A stretch of 64,000 nt of DNA from Branchinecta lynchi (lineage: Eukaryota; Arthropoda; Branchiopoda; Anostraca; Branchinectidae): contig JAKZAP010000010.1 in assembly GCA_023053575.1 (NCBI GenBank), forward strand, positions 18,908,628-18,972,627, read 5' to 3'. Below the pieces are notes generated by a model. It saw only the letters and a list, made by a program, of their open reading frames with translations, made no database searches and was not told the origin of the DNA. A program made the position numbers and the translations under genes. Of this stretch, positions 23,745 to 34,334 are shown one piece after another (within the stretch, counting starts at the first letter, position 1; every line of letters starts with the position of its first letter).

Positions 23745-23895
23745 CCTGTTTTCACTACAAGTCAACGGGTCTCGGAAAAGGCTTAAAAACAGCCATAACC
23801 GTGGGTATTTGTTCGAAAGCAGAGCCTAGTTTTAAAGTATTCAAGTATTTTATAATACTGTAAGTTGAAGAGTAAATAGTGCGATGGGTCCTTTA
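23745..23895 (+). repeat. Dispersed repeat shared with 52060-52180
   Basis: GGAAAAGGCTTAAAAACAGCC, then GAGCCTAGTTTTAAAGTATTC and AGTGCGATGGGTCC. The same order of blocks appears at 52060-52180 (GGAAAAAGGCTGAAAACAGCC, GGGCCTAGTTTTACATTATT). Function unknown, non-coding. Confidence 0.55.
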
Positions 23896-24436
23896 AGCTA
23901 GTGTTGTTCTTCCTTTTTATTTTTTTTTCTCTTTTTTCTTTATGCTCCATATGCTGCACTTTTGTGCTTTACTTCAGTAATAAAATAATCAATTCATCAA
24001 TAATAAGAAAGTCAAGTTCCACCCATGTCAGATTATTTTATTGCCGCTCTTGGAGACGATGGAATGGTCTCACACATGAAATTACAGATACAGACTATAT
24101 AAATATGTTAAAAATTTTACTTGCATCAGAACTGACAAAATCAGGCCTTCCTAGTGTATCTCTTGTTGTAGAGATTTTGTTTAGGTTCGTTGACATATTT
24201 TTTTGTCTGAGTTGTCAGGATTAATATTTGTTACTATTTTTAGTAGCAACACGCCTCTAATTTACCGTTTTTCTGGATATAATAAAAAGATAAAATAATA
24301 AGTCCCGTCGTCTTAAGTCGTAAACGGAGAGTGCCGTAAATCCCTCTGAAAATGAAATTCCAAGTTCGCCACTGTTCTAGGACGATATCCGGGACTCACG
24401 CCGCCTAGTACATGTCTGAACTCTCTCATTTCTTCT
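23896..24436. other. Unassigned, ends in splice acceptor tract
   Basis: No feature until the polypyrimidine tract CTCTCTCATTTCTTCTAG, which ends at 24438 and serves the exon at 24439. Confidence 0.4.
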
Positions 24437-24438
24437 AG

Positions 24439-24624
24439 ATGAATTCCCGTCTTATCGCCAAAACTCACTACGACGGAAAAGTCCACGAGAAGAAGCTCAG
24501 GATGTATTTCGGTGCTTACGCCCAGACAACCGGGATGCCAATCTATTATTATATGAAGAGGAAAGAAAGGAAGCCCCCTTCCGACTTGGAGGTGAAAGCC
24601 CCCTTGGTCGATTCAACTGAAGTA
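24439..24624 (+). CDS. Internal exon of a U1-type zinc-finger protein
   Basis: A 186-bp exon (62 codons, phase 0 at its end) follows the acceptor CTCATTTCTTCTAG and precedes the consensus donor GTAAGT (24625-24630). The translation starts MNSRLIAKTHYDGKVHEKKL. NSxxxAxxHYxGKxHxKxL with H-x5-H is the C-terminal half of the U1/matrin-type C2H2 finger of ZNF385/ZNF346/ZMAT-like nucleic-acid-binding proteins. The C-x2-C half is missing, so it must come from an upstream exon, and the first ATG is not the start codon. The rest is a basic linker (MKRKERKPP). The exon at 61826 carries another finger of this type in compatible phase, so both probably belong to one gene. Which subfamily is unknown. Gene assignment is inference; splice borders and motif are seen. 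Confidence 0.75.
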
Positions 24625-24633
24625 GTAAGTAGC

Positions 24634-25130
24634 GGTTTATGTGGCACTTGCAGCTTTCTTTTCAAGTACCATATAGCAATTGTAATCCCTGTCGTTCTGT
24701 CTGTATGTCCAGCTAGTGCTAGTTCGGGCACTTCCAGATAAGCTAGTACGATGAAACTTGTCACACATATAAAGGAACCAGCACAGTGCTGTAGATTTTT
24801 CGTTCTCGGATCTGATTATTGGAATGGGGGGAGGTGGGGGGGTGTATGGGATTTTACAACACGGTTCGAGTGAAATGGGATATTGGGAGTAAATATCTGG
24901 TCCATTTATGTGTGCGAACAGATTTGGCCACGATAGTGGGGGGGGGGGGGAGGAGGTATCCCGTAAATTGTGTGGCACGCCTAAGGGTTAAACGAGTGGA
25001 GCGAGACGCTGAAACTTGGAAACCCGGATCCAACCTGGGGGGGGGGGGGGTAAAGTGTGTTAGCAGGGGTTTCCTGGAATTGTTCAGATTTGAGTGACAC
25101 TTTATGGGTGGCTCCTCCACTGGCAATTTT
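24634..25130 (+). mobile_element. Family B fragment directly after a splice donor
   Basis: Begins at TTTATGTGGCACTTG and CAAGTACCATATAGC, forms of the family B head hairpin, only about ten bases past the 24625 donor. It continues through a CTGTCGTTCTGTCTG tract, GGCACTTCCAGATAAGC and TAGTACGATGAAACTTG. G-runs follow near 24833, 24937 and 25038. It is 3' truncated near 25130. Confidence 0.75.
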
Positions 25131-25769
25131 AAAGGACACCTCGGACTTCTTATAGTAATTTATTCTACTTGAGTAGTATTTCCATCCATTCTCGTTCCGG
25201 AGATTCTTCACTTCATAAAACTATCATATCTCCGCTATAAGCAAAACGCTGATTATCACGCTAGCCACGTTTGTTCTCTTGACGTGACAGTCATACGCCG
25301 GATCATTGTACACAGATAGCCTATTCGCCCGTAGACGGGTTATCAAGATTTTGCCAAGATTGTCATCTAAGGCAAGAGACATGGAAAGGGGCTAAAATCA
25401 GCCGAAGCCGTGTGTAATTTACCTGTAAGCTATCTCAGAACATGAGAAACAAGGGTTCGTCCAAGCTCCCGAAAGCCGTTGCAACTTGTTGTAAGCAGCC
25501 ATTTTGTTAATGTTTAGCCAGTGAGACCACGCCGAAGCTGGTCGAGCACGGTAAGGACGGCCGTGATTGCCAGTAGAGTATCCACTTAAAATCGATGAAC
25601 TCGCGTAGTCGTCTGCATTTTAAGAATCTGATTCGTTTTACAGATAGTTAGTTACACACCTGACAAAGAAATCGAAATGGTTTATCGACAGACCAACTTA
25701 GTAGCTTTCTTCAGGAGAAGATGCTAAATTATGCTGGTCATTTACATGAATGAAATACAAATATTACGC
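25131..25769. other. Unassigned intronic stretch
   Basis: Nothing recognisable. GGGGCTAAAATCAGCCGAAGCC near 25388 faintly recalls the repeat at 23745. Confidence 0.3.
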
Positions 25770-26144
25770 TAACCCTAGGTTCACAAAGACGTTCACACTG
25801 AGGCGATATCGGCCATCGCAGAGATTTTCGTCGCCAAAATCGGCGATTTCTGTTGCTTCGTCTGGCGATTTTCAATGTTGGGAAAATTCAACTTTAATCG
25901 GGCGACAGTACGATTTTATGCACCCAACAGCAACATGGACGACCCTTTTGATGATTCACTTTTAGAAAATTAATTATTTTTTACTATTTTAATTATTTTA
26001 AGGGTTATTTTTAATTATTTTTCGCTTTAAATTCTGTTGCTGACGAAAATTCAGTGCGAACATCCAGGCGATAAAAATGTTCTATCGCTGCGATTGAAAA
26101 ATCTAGTTCATCGCCGCGATTTGCTCTGTGTGAACCTAGGGTAA
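25770..26144. mobile_element. MITE with TAA target duplication
   Basis: The element at 25773-26141 (369 bp) starts CCCTAGGTTCACA and ends TGTGAACCTAGGG, perfect 13-bp inverted termini. TAA lies on each side (25770-25772 and 26142-26144), consistent with a TWA-targeting PIF/Harbinger-type element. The interior has GGCGAT/ATCGCC palindromic blocks near both ends and an AT-rich middle. A 71-codon frame overlapping it is incidental. Confidence 0.85.
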
Positions 26145-27090
26145 CTGTTCGAAACCGGTGCGACACTCACCTCGTTTTTATGAAGGAGCTGAAATGATCT
26201 GCCATTCTCGATTTATTTGCCTAATTACTCCTTCCTGTCGAACCCTGAATTTTGGACCGTAGGCTGTTTTCAAATCGTCCCTAAGAGCGACAGGTGGATT
26301 ATTTGTGAGTCTGTGACAGGCCTGTCTGTTCGAGACTACTCCACGATCATTGGGACTTAAAGTTTAGTGGGCACATCAAACTACCCCTACCTACCACTGT
26401 AACAACCTAGGAACAATGCTTACCCCCTAGATCAGCAGATTTTTCAACAGTTTCCTCCCTGTGATATTTCAAAGCGTAATTTTTCGGGTCAGTACATGCT
26501 CAATTTACTAGCTTGGATAAAGATAAAAGTGATGTTTCTTATAATACTTAGCAGATCTTTATTTTATGCCTAAATCAGCTTGTATAATTCAGATTTAAAT
26601 AGGTTATTTATTTTTTAATGATTTTTGTAGCTATGTTATTTTGTATATGCTTAGCCTACTGTATATTCTGGTAGATTTTATAAAGCAAGTTAATCAAGCT
26701 TCATAACACATTTGCACAAAGAAAAACTTTTAATAGGCACTTTAAACCATGGAACTTCTGACGAAACACTAGAAAAATCAGGTGCATCTGCGGCTTGACT
26801 TTGGTCAATTTCTATCAAGCATTGCTGGGAGTTTTTGAATGCCACGATATCCCAGCTCCTAAGATTTGGATCGCCGAAATGTCAGAGAGGTAAAGACAAG
26901 GGATAACAAGAAAACGGCCGATTTTCGTAGCGCCTTCGAAAGGAAGTCGGAAATGTTTATTTGTGAAGCATTTAATACAAAGTAAAGCATCGGAAGTGTC
27001 CATTGTGCTTTAATGGAGGTTTGATCCGAAAGAAATTGCAACAGAAATGATTTTTACATCGTCTTGTAGAGAGAAAAAGCCTGTTCCAAA
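26145..27090. other. Unassigned intronic stretch
   Basis: Minus-strand frames of about 60 codons near 26815-27041 overlap each other and lack motifs. Nothing supported. Confidence 0.3.
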
Positions 27091-27094
27091 GTTG

Positions 27095-27425
27095 CATAGC
27101 CTGGCTCGACGCAAAATAACGTTTTTTTGGCTTATAAGGCCCTTTTTTTTTTTAGGTATTTCGAAGAAAAATAAAAGATTTTCGTGGTTGTACGTTATTC
27201 TTGAACTGAAGTACGGTTCGAATGCAAAATGACAAGCTGAAACCGAAAATCAAGTCCGATTTTGCGTGTAAAGCACCAGAAAAAAAGTTAATGTAATTTT
27301 TTCAGCCTATTTTGCAAAAAAATACAAATTTTCGTACTGGTCCGATTTTCTTGAACGAAAGTACGATCCAGACATAGAATCCCGAGCTGAGACCGAAAAT
27401 GGAATCAAACTGGGTGTCTAGTGGA
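27095..27425 (+). repeat. Diverged tandem duplication, ~165-bp units
   Basis: Two units share AAAATACAAATTTTCG/AAAATAAAAGATTTTCG, CTTGAACTGAAGTACG/CTTGAACGAAAGTACG and AGCTGAAACCGAAAAT/AGCTGAGACCGAAAAT. Both are AT-rich and non-coding. Confidence 0.6.
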
Positions 27426-27599
27426 TAGAAGAAGTTTCACAGTCATCAACTTATGATCTCTACGAATTTTAGTAAAACAAGAAAATTATTAAGAAAAGTC
27501 GATTACAAACCAAACTGGTTCTCAAGGTCGATGTTGGAAATCGTGCTTAACACCCTTTGTACACCTTATAAATTGTTTTCAAAAGAGATAGACAAATTG

Positions 27600-27725
27600 T
27601 GAATGTTGAATGTTGTCGTGTTTATTTACATTGTTTTGTTTAAGTGTTTTAATATGTATATTTTGCTTTTTTATTTTATTCATACTCCGCTGTTACGCAA
27701 AAAGCGGGTCATAAATAAATAAATA
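27600..27725 (+). mobile_element. Retroelement-like 3' tail (GCGGGTCATAAATA type)
   Basis: AT-rich 3' UTR-like sequence ends ACTCCGCTGTTACGC, AAAGCGGGTCATAAATAAAT and (AAAT)n. This is the same end as at 23436-23495. No coding part remains. The following 27726-28125 shows no feature. Confidence 0.5.
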
Positions 27726-28125
27726 AAAAATTGCAACTAATGTTGAATATTGTTCACAGCTTCGTCCTTTGGAATGGATTAGACTACCGACTAAGCTTTT
27801 GGGTTTTCTGCATCACAGTAGTTGTTCATTTTGTAGAGATGGAAAATATTGTTCCCTTTGCAGGTTCTGCACACTGAAGTAGAAACTAAATAGTTTTTTA
27901 AGGCGGCTACTGCAGTCGACACGAACACTTAACGATTTTTAAGAGCATGCGCGGAGCTTGTGGAAGGTCATTTGCTAAAGGGTAAAAGAAGTCGTCTTAC
28001 TTTTTCCATCCGCATTTCCTGGATTTTCAATTGAGAATCAAGTCCCCGGTTAATACCTAAACTTGAAAAATAACAAGAAAACAAAAAAACTCGATAGTTT
28101 TGTTATTTTGCTAACTCATCCAGGT

Positions 28126-28412
28126 CTCCTCCTTTCGAGGCATCATACATCAAGAGCAGGGCGTCTTCACCAGAAGTATCGACTTCCCTGGATCCAGATC
28201 GTTAACTTTTTATGAAGTTTCGCAGCATCGAAACATCTCAAAATACTGGAACCACATCTTTGACATCCGATACTGGAGCAGTCTTGATCAATTCCTGTAT
28301 TTTTTCTAATGAATAATTACCTTCTACATTCTCAGCATTTACTTCCTTGTTCATCAGCTTCGTGTACAAGCTTTTAAGTTCAGTGATTTCTTCAGATTGT
28401 AGTCTTGGAAAG
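28126..28412 (-). pseudogene. Possible decayed coding remnant, unidentified
   Basis: On the minus strand the sequence just below 28412 reads LQSEEITELKSLYTKLMNKE and continues open for about 54 codons to a stop after DVKDVVPVF (about 28246). A second open stretch in another frame reads EVDTSGEDALLLMYDASKGG and ends DLDELAK then stop near 28126. Composition is unlike the surrounding repeats and looks like a charged, helical protein C-terminus. A short GT..AG intron joining the two was tested and does not give the right phase. A frameshifted processed pseudogene or an old exon are possible. No family is recognised. Confidence 0.35.
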
Positions 28413-28499
28413 CATAATAGCGTGTAGCGCAGCGTCCATCAGTACATTGCCACGTAGGCTATGGTCCTGGCGATCAATTTTCCGCTTAGATGTAAGGGA

Positions 28500-28680
28500 C
28501 ATCTCCGAGTCCTGACTCCAACTCTGAACATCGTCGAGTCCTGACTCCCAGTCCTGACTCCCAGTCCTGACTCCCAGTCCTGGACTCCGAGTCCGGACAT
28601 CTCCAGATTGACTGCATCCCCGAACGTCTCCGAGTCCTGACTCCCAGTCCGGATATCCCTGAGTCCCGGCTCCTCCATGA
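28500..28680. repeat. 13-bp minisatellite (AGTCCTGACTCCC)
   Basis: AGTCCTGACTCCC occurs in perfect tandem at about 28547-28590. Interrupted variants (CTCCGAGTCC, GAACGTCTCCGAG) lie on both sides from 28500 to 28680. Overlapping minus-strand frames rich in Gly, Ser and Asp are translations of this repeat. Confidence 0.8.
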
Positions 28681-29370
28681 TGTAGTCCCATGCTCCGAAT
28701 AAGCTCATCGTGGTATGGAATCATCCAAGTTATCAAGACGAACTCATCCTGGTGAAGCTGCTTCGGACTCCATGACTTTCCACAACTGGGTTGTCAAAGG
28801 TTACATCGAGAGTAAATATATGTCGGCTCGCCTGGGATAAGAAGCATAACCGAGTAGATAGATGTGTCGTCAACAGCTGGAAGATCAATCATTGAGAGGA
28901 AAAGAGTAAGTTATTTCCCAGGGTGGTTCCCGAGCCCCGACCACACGTTGATTGATCACAACTAATTTTCTATCCGACCTCATTCTCTTACTTGGAGCAT
29001 TTTTCTAAGGATACGTGATTTGGTATTCAACAAATTTCTGCGATTAATGACCAGCTCAGGTATATATTTTAATTTTCTTATAACAATCGATCATTTTGAT
29101 GGATAATAAATGCTGACTAGAGTATCTTTACAAAAATAATAACGGCGCATATTAATGATATTGAATATTTTTTTCTAGTGCAGGATACATCAAATTTGAC
29201 CTCTTTTTAAGACGCAGCTTGTAATTCTGCATCAGCAGCGTAATTCAGTCCAAAAAAAATGGACGACCACGAAAACTGTAGTATTTATTCTTAAAACGCG
29301 AGAGATGGCACTAAGAGCCGAAAGCGGCCTATTTTGCGTCGATCTACAACTTTGGATATCTTGTAGTTTT
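28681..29370. other. Unassigned intronic stretch
   Basis: No recognisable gene, RNA or repeat. Confidence 0.3.
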
Positions 29371-29371
29371 T

Positions 29372-30730
29372 ATTTTTATGGCACTTGCCCTTCGGCCAAG
29401 TGCCATATAGCGATCGCAATTTCTGTCCGTCCGTCGGTCTGTCGGTCTGTCCAGGTTTTGCTAGTTCGGGCACTTCCACATAAGCTAGGACGATAAAACT
29501 TGGCAGGCGTATCAGGGACCCCAAATGATTAAGTTGGAAATAGTCACTTCCCCCATCCGAGCACCGTGGGGGGAGTGGAGGGAGGGAAAATCCGGAATCT
29601 TGAGGTATTTATAACTTTTGAACGGGTGATCGGATCTCGATGAAACTTGATATTTGGAAAGACCTCATGCCTCAGACAACCCATTTAAAATCCGGACCGG
29701 ATCCAGTGACTTTTTTTTTGGGGGGGGGGGGGCTGGAGGGGGCAACCGGAAATCTTGGGAAACGCTATGAGTGGAGGGATCGAGATGAAAGTTGGTGGGA
29801 AGACACCTAGCAAACACTAGATACATCATTGACATAACCGAGCCGAATCGGGTACTGTGGGGGAGTGGAGGGAGGGGGAATCCGGAATCTTGAGGTATTT
29901 ATAACTTTTGAACGGGTGATTGGATCTCGATGGAACTTGATATTTGGAAAGAACTCATGCCTCAGACGACCCACTTAAAATCCGGACCGGATCCGGTGAC
30001 TTTTGGGGGGAGCTGGAGGGGGCAACCGGAAATCTTGGGAAACGCTATGAGTGTAGGGATCGAGATGAAACTTGGTGGGAAGACACCTAGCAAACACTAG
30101 GTACATCATTGACATAACCGAGCCGATTCGGGCACTGTGGGGGGAGTGGATAGAGGGGGAATCCAGAATCTTGAGGTATTTATAACTTTTGAACGGGTCA
30201 TCGGATCTCGATGGAACTTGATATTTGGAAAGGCCTCATGCCTCAGACGACCTACTTAAAATCCGGACCGGATCCGGTGACTTTAGGGGGGAGCTGGAGG
30301 GGGCAACCGGAAATCTTGGGAAAGGCTATGAGTGGAGGGATCGAGATGAAACTTGGTGGGAAGACACCTAGCAAACACTAGATACATCATTGACATGACC
30401 GAGCCGATTCGGGCACTGTCGGGGGAGTGGAGGGAGGGGGAATCCAGAATCTTGAGGTATTTATAACTTTTGAACGGGTGACCGGATCTCGATGAAACTT
30501 GATATTTAGAAAGACCTCATGCCTCAGACGACCCACTTAAAATCCGGACCGGATCCGGTGACTTTTGGGTGGAGCTGGAGGGGGCAACCGGAAATATTAG
30601 AAAACGCTATGAGTGGAGGGATCGAGATGAAACTTGGTGGGAAGACACCTAGCAAACACTAGATACATCATTGACATAAAGCAGCCGTGCCTACTCGTAA
30701 CAAGCGGCATATGAGCTCGTAGCTCTTGTT
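29372..30730 (+). mobile_element. Family B element, complete with both ends
   Basis: Head: TTTTTATGGCACTTG with the inverted CCAAGTGCCATATAGCG hairpin, then GTCCGTCCGTCGGTCTGTCGG and GCTAGGACGATAAAACTTGG. Core: AACGGGTGATCGGATCTCGA recurs at about 29621, 29911, 30192 and 30473, so four higher-order units of 281-290 bp. Each is made of two ~145-bp halves centred on GATGAAACTTG. Tail: a CATATGAGCTCGTAGCTC hairpin then CTTGTT (30730). No reading frame is conserved. It is the cleanest reference copy of the family. Confidence 0.9.
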
Positions 30731-30786
30731 TCATTTGAGCATTGCAAAGCAGTTTGATTCGTACTTTACTTTTCTTGTTGATTTTC

Positions 30787-31600
30787 TTCTTTCTGGGATC
30801 CTAACCCGCAATTGGAGGGATACCTATGACATCGCAAAAGTAAGTTGTCCGTCTGACCGTCCGTCTGTGAGAACGATAACTCTCGAAGGGAATGCGATAT
30901 TTTGATAAAAGCTGGTGTGGGGATTCTTTGGGTCAAGGGAAAGGTCGAGTTCGTAGATGGGCTTTAAAGCCCTACATTTAGGGATGGGGGTTCAAATTAA
31001 GGGTCAAACAAAACATTTTTAAAACTAATGAGATAGTCGACGAAGGGTAAGAAGACATTCTGAACAGATTATGAAAACCATTTTCCCCGGACATTTAGTT
31101 CGCCCGGAATCCGGCTAAAACCGAAAAGTCTGTTAAAAGTAAAAGTTTTATTTTATGTTGATTATATTCGTTTTAAGGGTAAGACTGAACACTTATGTGT
31201 AAGTCATTTTCTACCTGGCCAGGTAGTTCGCCCTTAATCCGGATGAAACCCGAAAATTTGTTATAAGTTACATTTTTATTTGAAGTTGATAAGATGTTCG
31301 AGATAGTGGTAACGAGATACGCTGAGATCGTTTTTCAGCTTTATTTTTGGCCGGACAAGTAGTTCCGGAATTCCACCTAAACCGGAAAACTGGCAGAAGT
31401 AAGGCAGTAAGTTTCGATCTGTTTAGTCAAAATAGATATGAGTTTTAGGGGTAAACACACATGCTGAATCCGTATCTGAACTTAGTTTTCTCAGCTAATC
31501 TGTTTCTGATTTTTAGTAGAAAAAATGTTCAAGGAGTTTGGCGAAGACAAGACCCAATTGCCTGGATCAAATATTTGATTTTTGGGACTTGTAATTAAGA
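30787..31600 (+). mobile_element. Family A element, near-complete copy
   Basis: Head CTTTCTGGGATCCTAACCC with GGAGGGATACCTATGACATCGC and GTTGTCCGTCTGACC. The core runs through monomers (CCCGGACATTTAGTTCGCCC, CCGGAATCCGG) to the distal block AAACACACATGCTGAATCCG. The tail decays at TTGATTTTTGGGACTTGT, so the second GGGATCCC is damaged. Confidence 0.85.
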
Positions 31601-31679
31601 ACCGGTTGGTAGAGGGGGTTCATGAAGGGCCAGACATTTTTGAAAATTGAGCGTAATGTATTCGATCTTTATAAATCTG

Positions 31680-32340
31680 AGGGTAAGAAAGTTCGTTTCG
31701 ATCGTCTATCACTGTAACCCACGCAACGGAATTAGTTGTTTACGGAACGGGTACAAATGATAATGTAAAACAATGAGGTAGTTTCCTAAAAATTCATTGA
31801 GTGTCATCTACGGTATTTTGATACTGAAAAGTTACGGATAGCTTCACAAGACCAACTAGACTATATAAGATAATTTTCCAAGTTTCCTATAGCCTAACAG
31901 CCGATTATTACTTGCTAGACTCCTTGTCTTTCGATTGGGAACCAAATTGTTCTTACCATCAAATACACCTGAAAAAAAAATAATAGGTACACAAACTAGC
32001 AGAAGTTGCTAACCCCTCATCGCCGAAGACGAGTATGGTCTAACAGCCGATTGTTCCTAACAAGTCCCCTACACGTCTCACAATTGGGATCGGCCTATTT
32101 TTGGTTTCCACGTGCACTTTACTAATGAAGCGTTGTCAACCCTTCCAAACTTTCAAAGTGTTGTAGGATATCTCATGAAGGAATTTTTCTACAAAAACCC
32201 GGATGACATATACCTTGATCAGCTCATCGAGATCTATCGATTCCCATGTAACAAAAAAAAATAAAAATTAGTCTGGATTAGTTCAAAAGTTGACTTTTTT
32301 GCCGTAAGCCCAACTTTCTGATATCACCATTAGTATTATA
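31680..32340 (+). repeat. Family D dispersed repeat, copy 1
   Basis: Shares long blocks with 43260-44610: AACAGCCGATTATTACTT, GGGAACCAAATTGTTCTTACC, TTGCTAACCCCTCATCGC, ATCTCATGAAGGAATTTTT and GTTGACTTTTTTGCCGTA, in the same order. Here the ~163-bp unit is present about twice. Non-coding. Confidence 0.75.
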
Positions 32341-32368
32341 TGCCGCTTCTCTTCGGTCACGGACAGTT

Positions 32369-32550
32369 AGATAAGTAAATATTCTTTGAGCCCAAGCTGA
32401 CTTTGAAACATTTATTCAAACTATGTTTATAACGGATACGTCAGCTATGATTCTTCATCAGCGATATTTCGGCCTTTCTTGGCAAGGGTCCTCGTCAGGC
32501 TGTCAATCCTCTGGTTCAACTTCGGGGAAGGAAACAAACCTGCAATCAAG
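32369..32550. mobile_element. Family E short interspersed repeat
   Basis: AGATAAGTAAATATTCTTTG to GGAAACAAACCTG, matching the 12456 copy end to end with scattered substitutions. On the minus strand it reads CCTGACGAGGACCC...GGCCGAAATATCGC and then TTTGAATAAATGTTTC. Confidence 0.75.
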
Positions 32551-32559
32551 AAAAAGTTT

Positions 32560-32700
32560 GCAGTTTAGTAGGTTTCAAATATGGATTCAGCATATGTTCT
32601 TGCCATTATATGGATGTTTCATATTTCCTGTTTTTGCCGGATTACTGCCAGTTTAGTTGTCCGGTAAGACAATAACTTTCATATATGGATTCATGATGCA
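32560..32700 (-). mobile_element. Family A internal fragment
   Basis: Minus-oriented monomer landmarks (ATGGATTCAGCATATG, TTTTTGCCGGATTACTG, TTGTCCGGTAAGA). No termini. Confidence 0.55.
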
Positions 32701-32763
32701 TGCTTACTAGTATATCGACAATCAAATCACCATTCACTCTAATTCACTTCGACCACGTTTCCC

Positions 32764-33562
32764 TTTTTGGGATCCCAAAACGTAAGTGGAGGGATACCTG
32801 TGAAATCGCAAAAGTTGTCCGTCTGTTCGTCTGTCTGTGACCACGATTACTCTCGAAGGGAATCACTTATTTTGATGAAACTTAGTGGGATGATCCTTTG
32901 CGGCAGGGGAAGGTCGAGTTCAAAGATGGGCTCTGTAGCCCTACATTTAGGGGTGGGGGTTCAAATAAAGGAACAAACAAAATATTTTCAAACAGGCAAT
33001 TTCTTTTTACCCGGACAAATAGTTTGCACGGAATTCGGCCAAAACCGGAAAATTGTTAAAAGTTCGTTTTATTTGTAGTTGATGAGATATCCGGTTTAGG
33101 AGTAAGAAGAGATGCTGAATCCATGTATGATAATCATTGTTTACCCGGACATATAGTTCGCCCGGAATCCGGCTGGAACCGTGAAATTTCTTATAAGTTA
33201 AATTTTGATTTAAAGTGGATTGGATATTCGAAAGAGGGGAAAGAAGATACGCTTAGTTCGTTTATTAGCTTTCTTTTTTCGCCGGACAAGTAGTTCCAGA
33301 ATTCGGCCGAAACCGAGAAATTGGCAGAAGTAAGGCAGGAAGTTTTCGTCAAAACAGATATGAATTATAGGGGTAAACACACATGCCGAATCCTTACCGC
33401 AACTTGATTTTCTCAGGTGATTAGCTATTTGGCTTTAATCTGTTTCTGAACTTAATAGTAAAAATGTTCAAGGAGTCGGGCGAAGACTGGATCTGGCGAA
33501 GACAAGACCCGTCTGGATCAAATATTGAATTTTTGGATCCCATCGTAACCTTTGATCTTGTT
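32764..33562 (+). mobile_element. Family A element, complete short copy (799 bp)
   Basis: Both ends are present: TTTTTGGGATCCCAAAACG at 32764, and GGATCCCATCGTAACC ending TTTGATCTTGTT at 33562. The head holds AAGTGGAGGGATACCTGTGA, ATCGCAAAAGTTGTCCGTC and TGATGAAACTTAGTGGG. The core is short (about three monomers), showing that copies differ mainly in monomer number. A minus-oriented family A fragment abuts it. Confidence 0.9.
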
Positions 33563-33819
33563 TTGCTAGATTCCGGGTGACCTACTTGTCCGGTGATAAA
33601 ACAAAATTCTGCTGTGGATTCAATATGTTTATTTAACCTTAAAATGACTGAGACATTAGCTTGAGCTACGGGGCCCGAATTGATACTCGCAACAAGTTAG
33701 AACAAATATATCAGACACTTCGATAATTATTGTGCTAACAGTCTTACGGACAGTCAGACTGACGTGTAAACTTTTCAGTCATAGGTGTATCGTCACTGAC
33801 GTTTGGGGATCCCAGAAAG
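33563..33819 (-). mobile_element. Family A 5' fragment, tail-to-tail with its neighbour
   Basis: Begins with a minus monomer (ATTCCGGGTGACCTACTTG) and ends CGGACAGTCAGACTGACG, GTCATAGGTGTATCG and GTTTGGGGATCCCAGAAAG, the complement of the family head. It directly follows the plus copy, making an inverted pair. Confidence 0.7.
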
Positions 33820-34334
33820 ATTTTTCCTGAATGAGTAAGTCGTCTTCCCTGACAGATGAGCATCCGAACTGATTTTTTTCCGTTTGAAATCCTGAAATAA
33901 TTTAGCTGTCATATATTTATTTATTTAATGTTGGATCTGTTGTCTTTTTTAGTGAATAAAAACTGAACTGAAAATGAAACCTTAAGCCGAGTGAAGCCAC
34001 GAAACCATCGAAACCCAGCTACAGATTCAAAATTGGTTTATTTTTGTTTGTTCCAAACAATAAAACAGTTTTTCAGCTATTTTAAGAGACACGTTTTTTG
34101 TCCAGCTAACCATTTTTCTTATTGTATTTTAAAACCAATTTAAAGCCTATAATCACTTCATATCCGGATAATTTACAGTTAAGAAATCCTTTGAATACAA
34201 AAAAAAAAAAAAGAATTCTTCTCAATAGAGGTTATTTTTAAAGTTACACCACACAAGAATCGTAGACCCTCAGAAGTAAAAATAGAAAACTGAATTTCAA
34301 CTCAAATCGCTCGGAAATGTATGATGGGGTTTAG
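33820..34334. other. Unassigned intronic stretch
   Basis: AT-rich, nothing recognisable. Confidence 0.3.

Noticed and set aside
24439..24441. ATG at the first bases of the exon as a translation start
   Set aside because: It follows a splice acceptor directly, and the finger needs its Cys pair from upstream, so it is most likely an internal Met codon.
24819..25211. Several overlapping frames of 76-92 codons after the first zinc-finger exon
   Set aside because: They are frames of the family B fragment in the intron; Pro or Gly runs come from the G-tracts.
28392..28736. Gly/Ser/Asp-rich frames of 90-114 codons on the minus strand
   Set aside because: They read through a 13-bp minisatellite in two overlapping frames, so the composition is imposed by the repeat.
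32420..32520. Minus-strand CCTGACGAGGACCC...GGCCGAAA in family E resembling a hammerhead ribozyme core (CUGANGA, stem II, GAAA)
   Set aside because: Stem II pairs partly, but no stem III with a correctly placed NUH cleavage triplet, nor a convincing stem I, was found. A covariance search of all copies would be needed to revive the idea.
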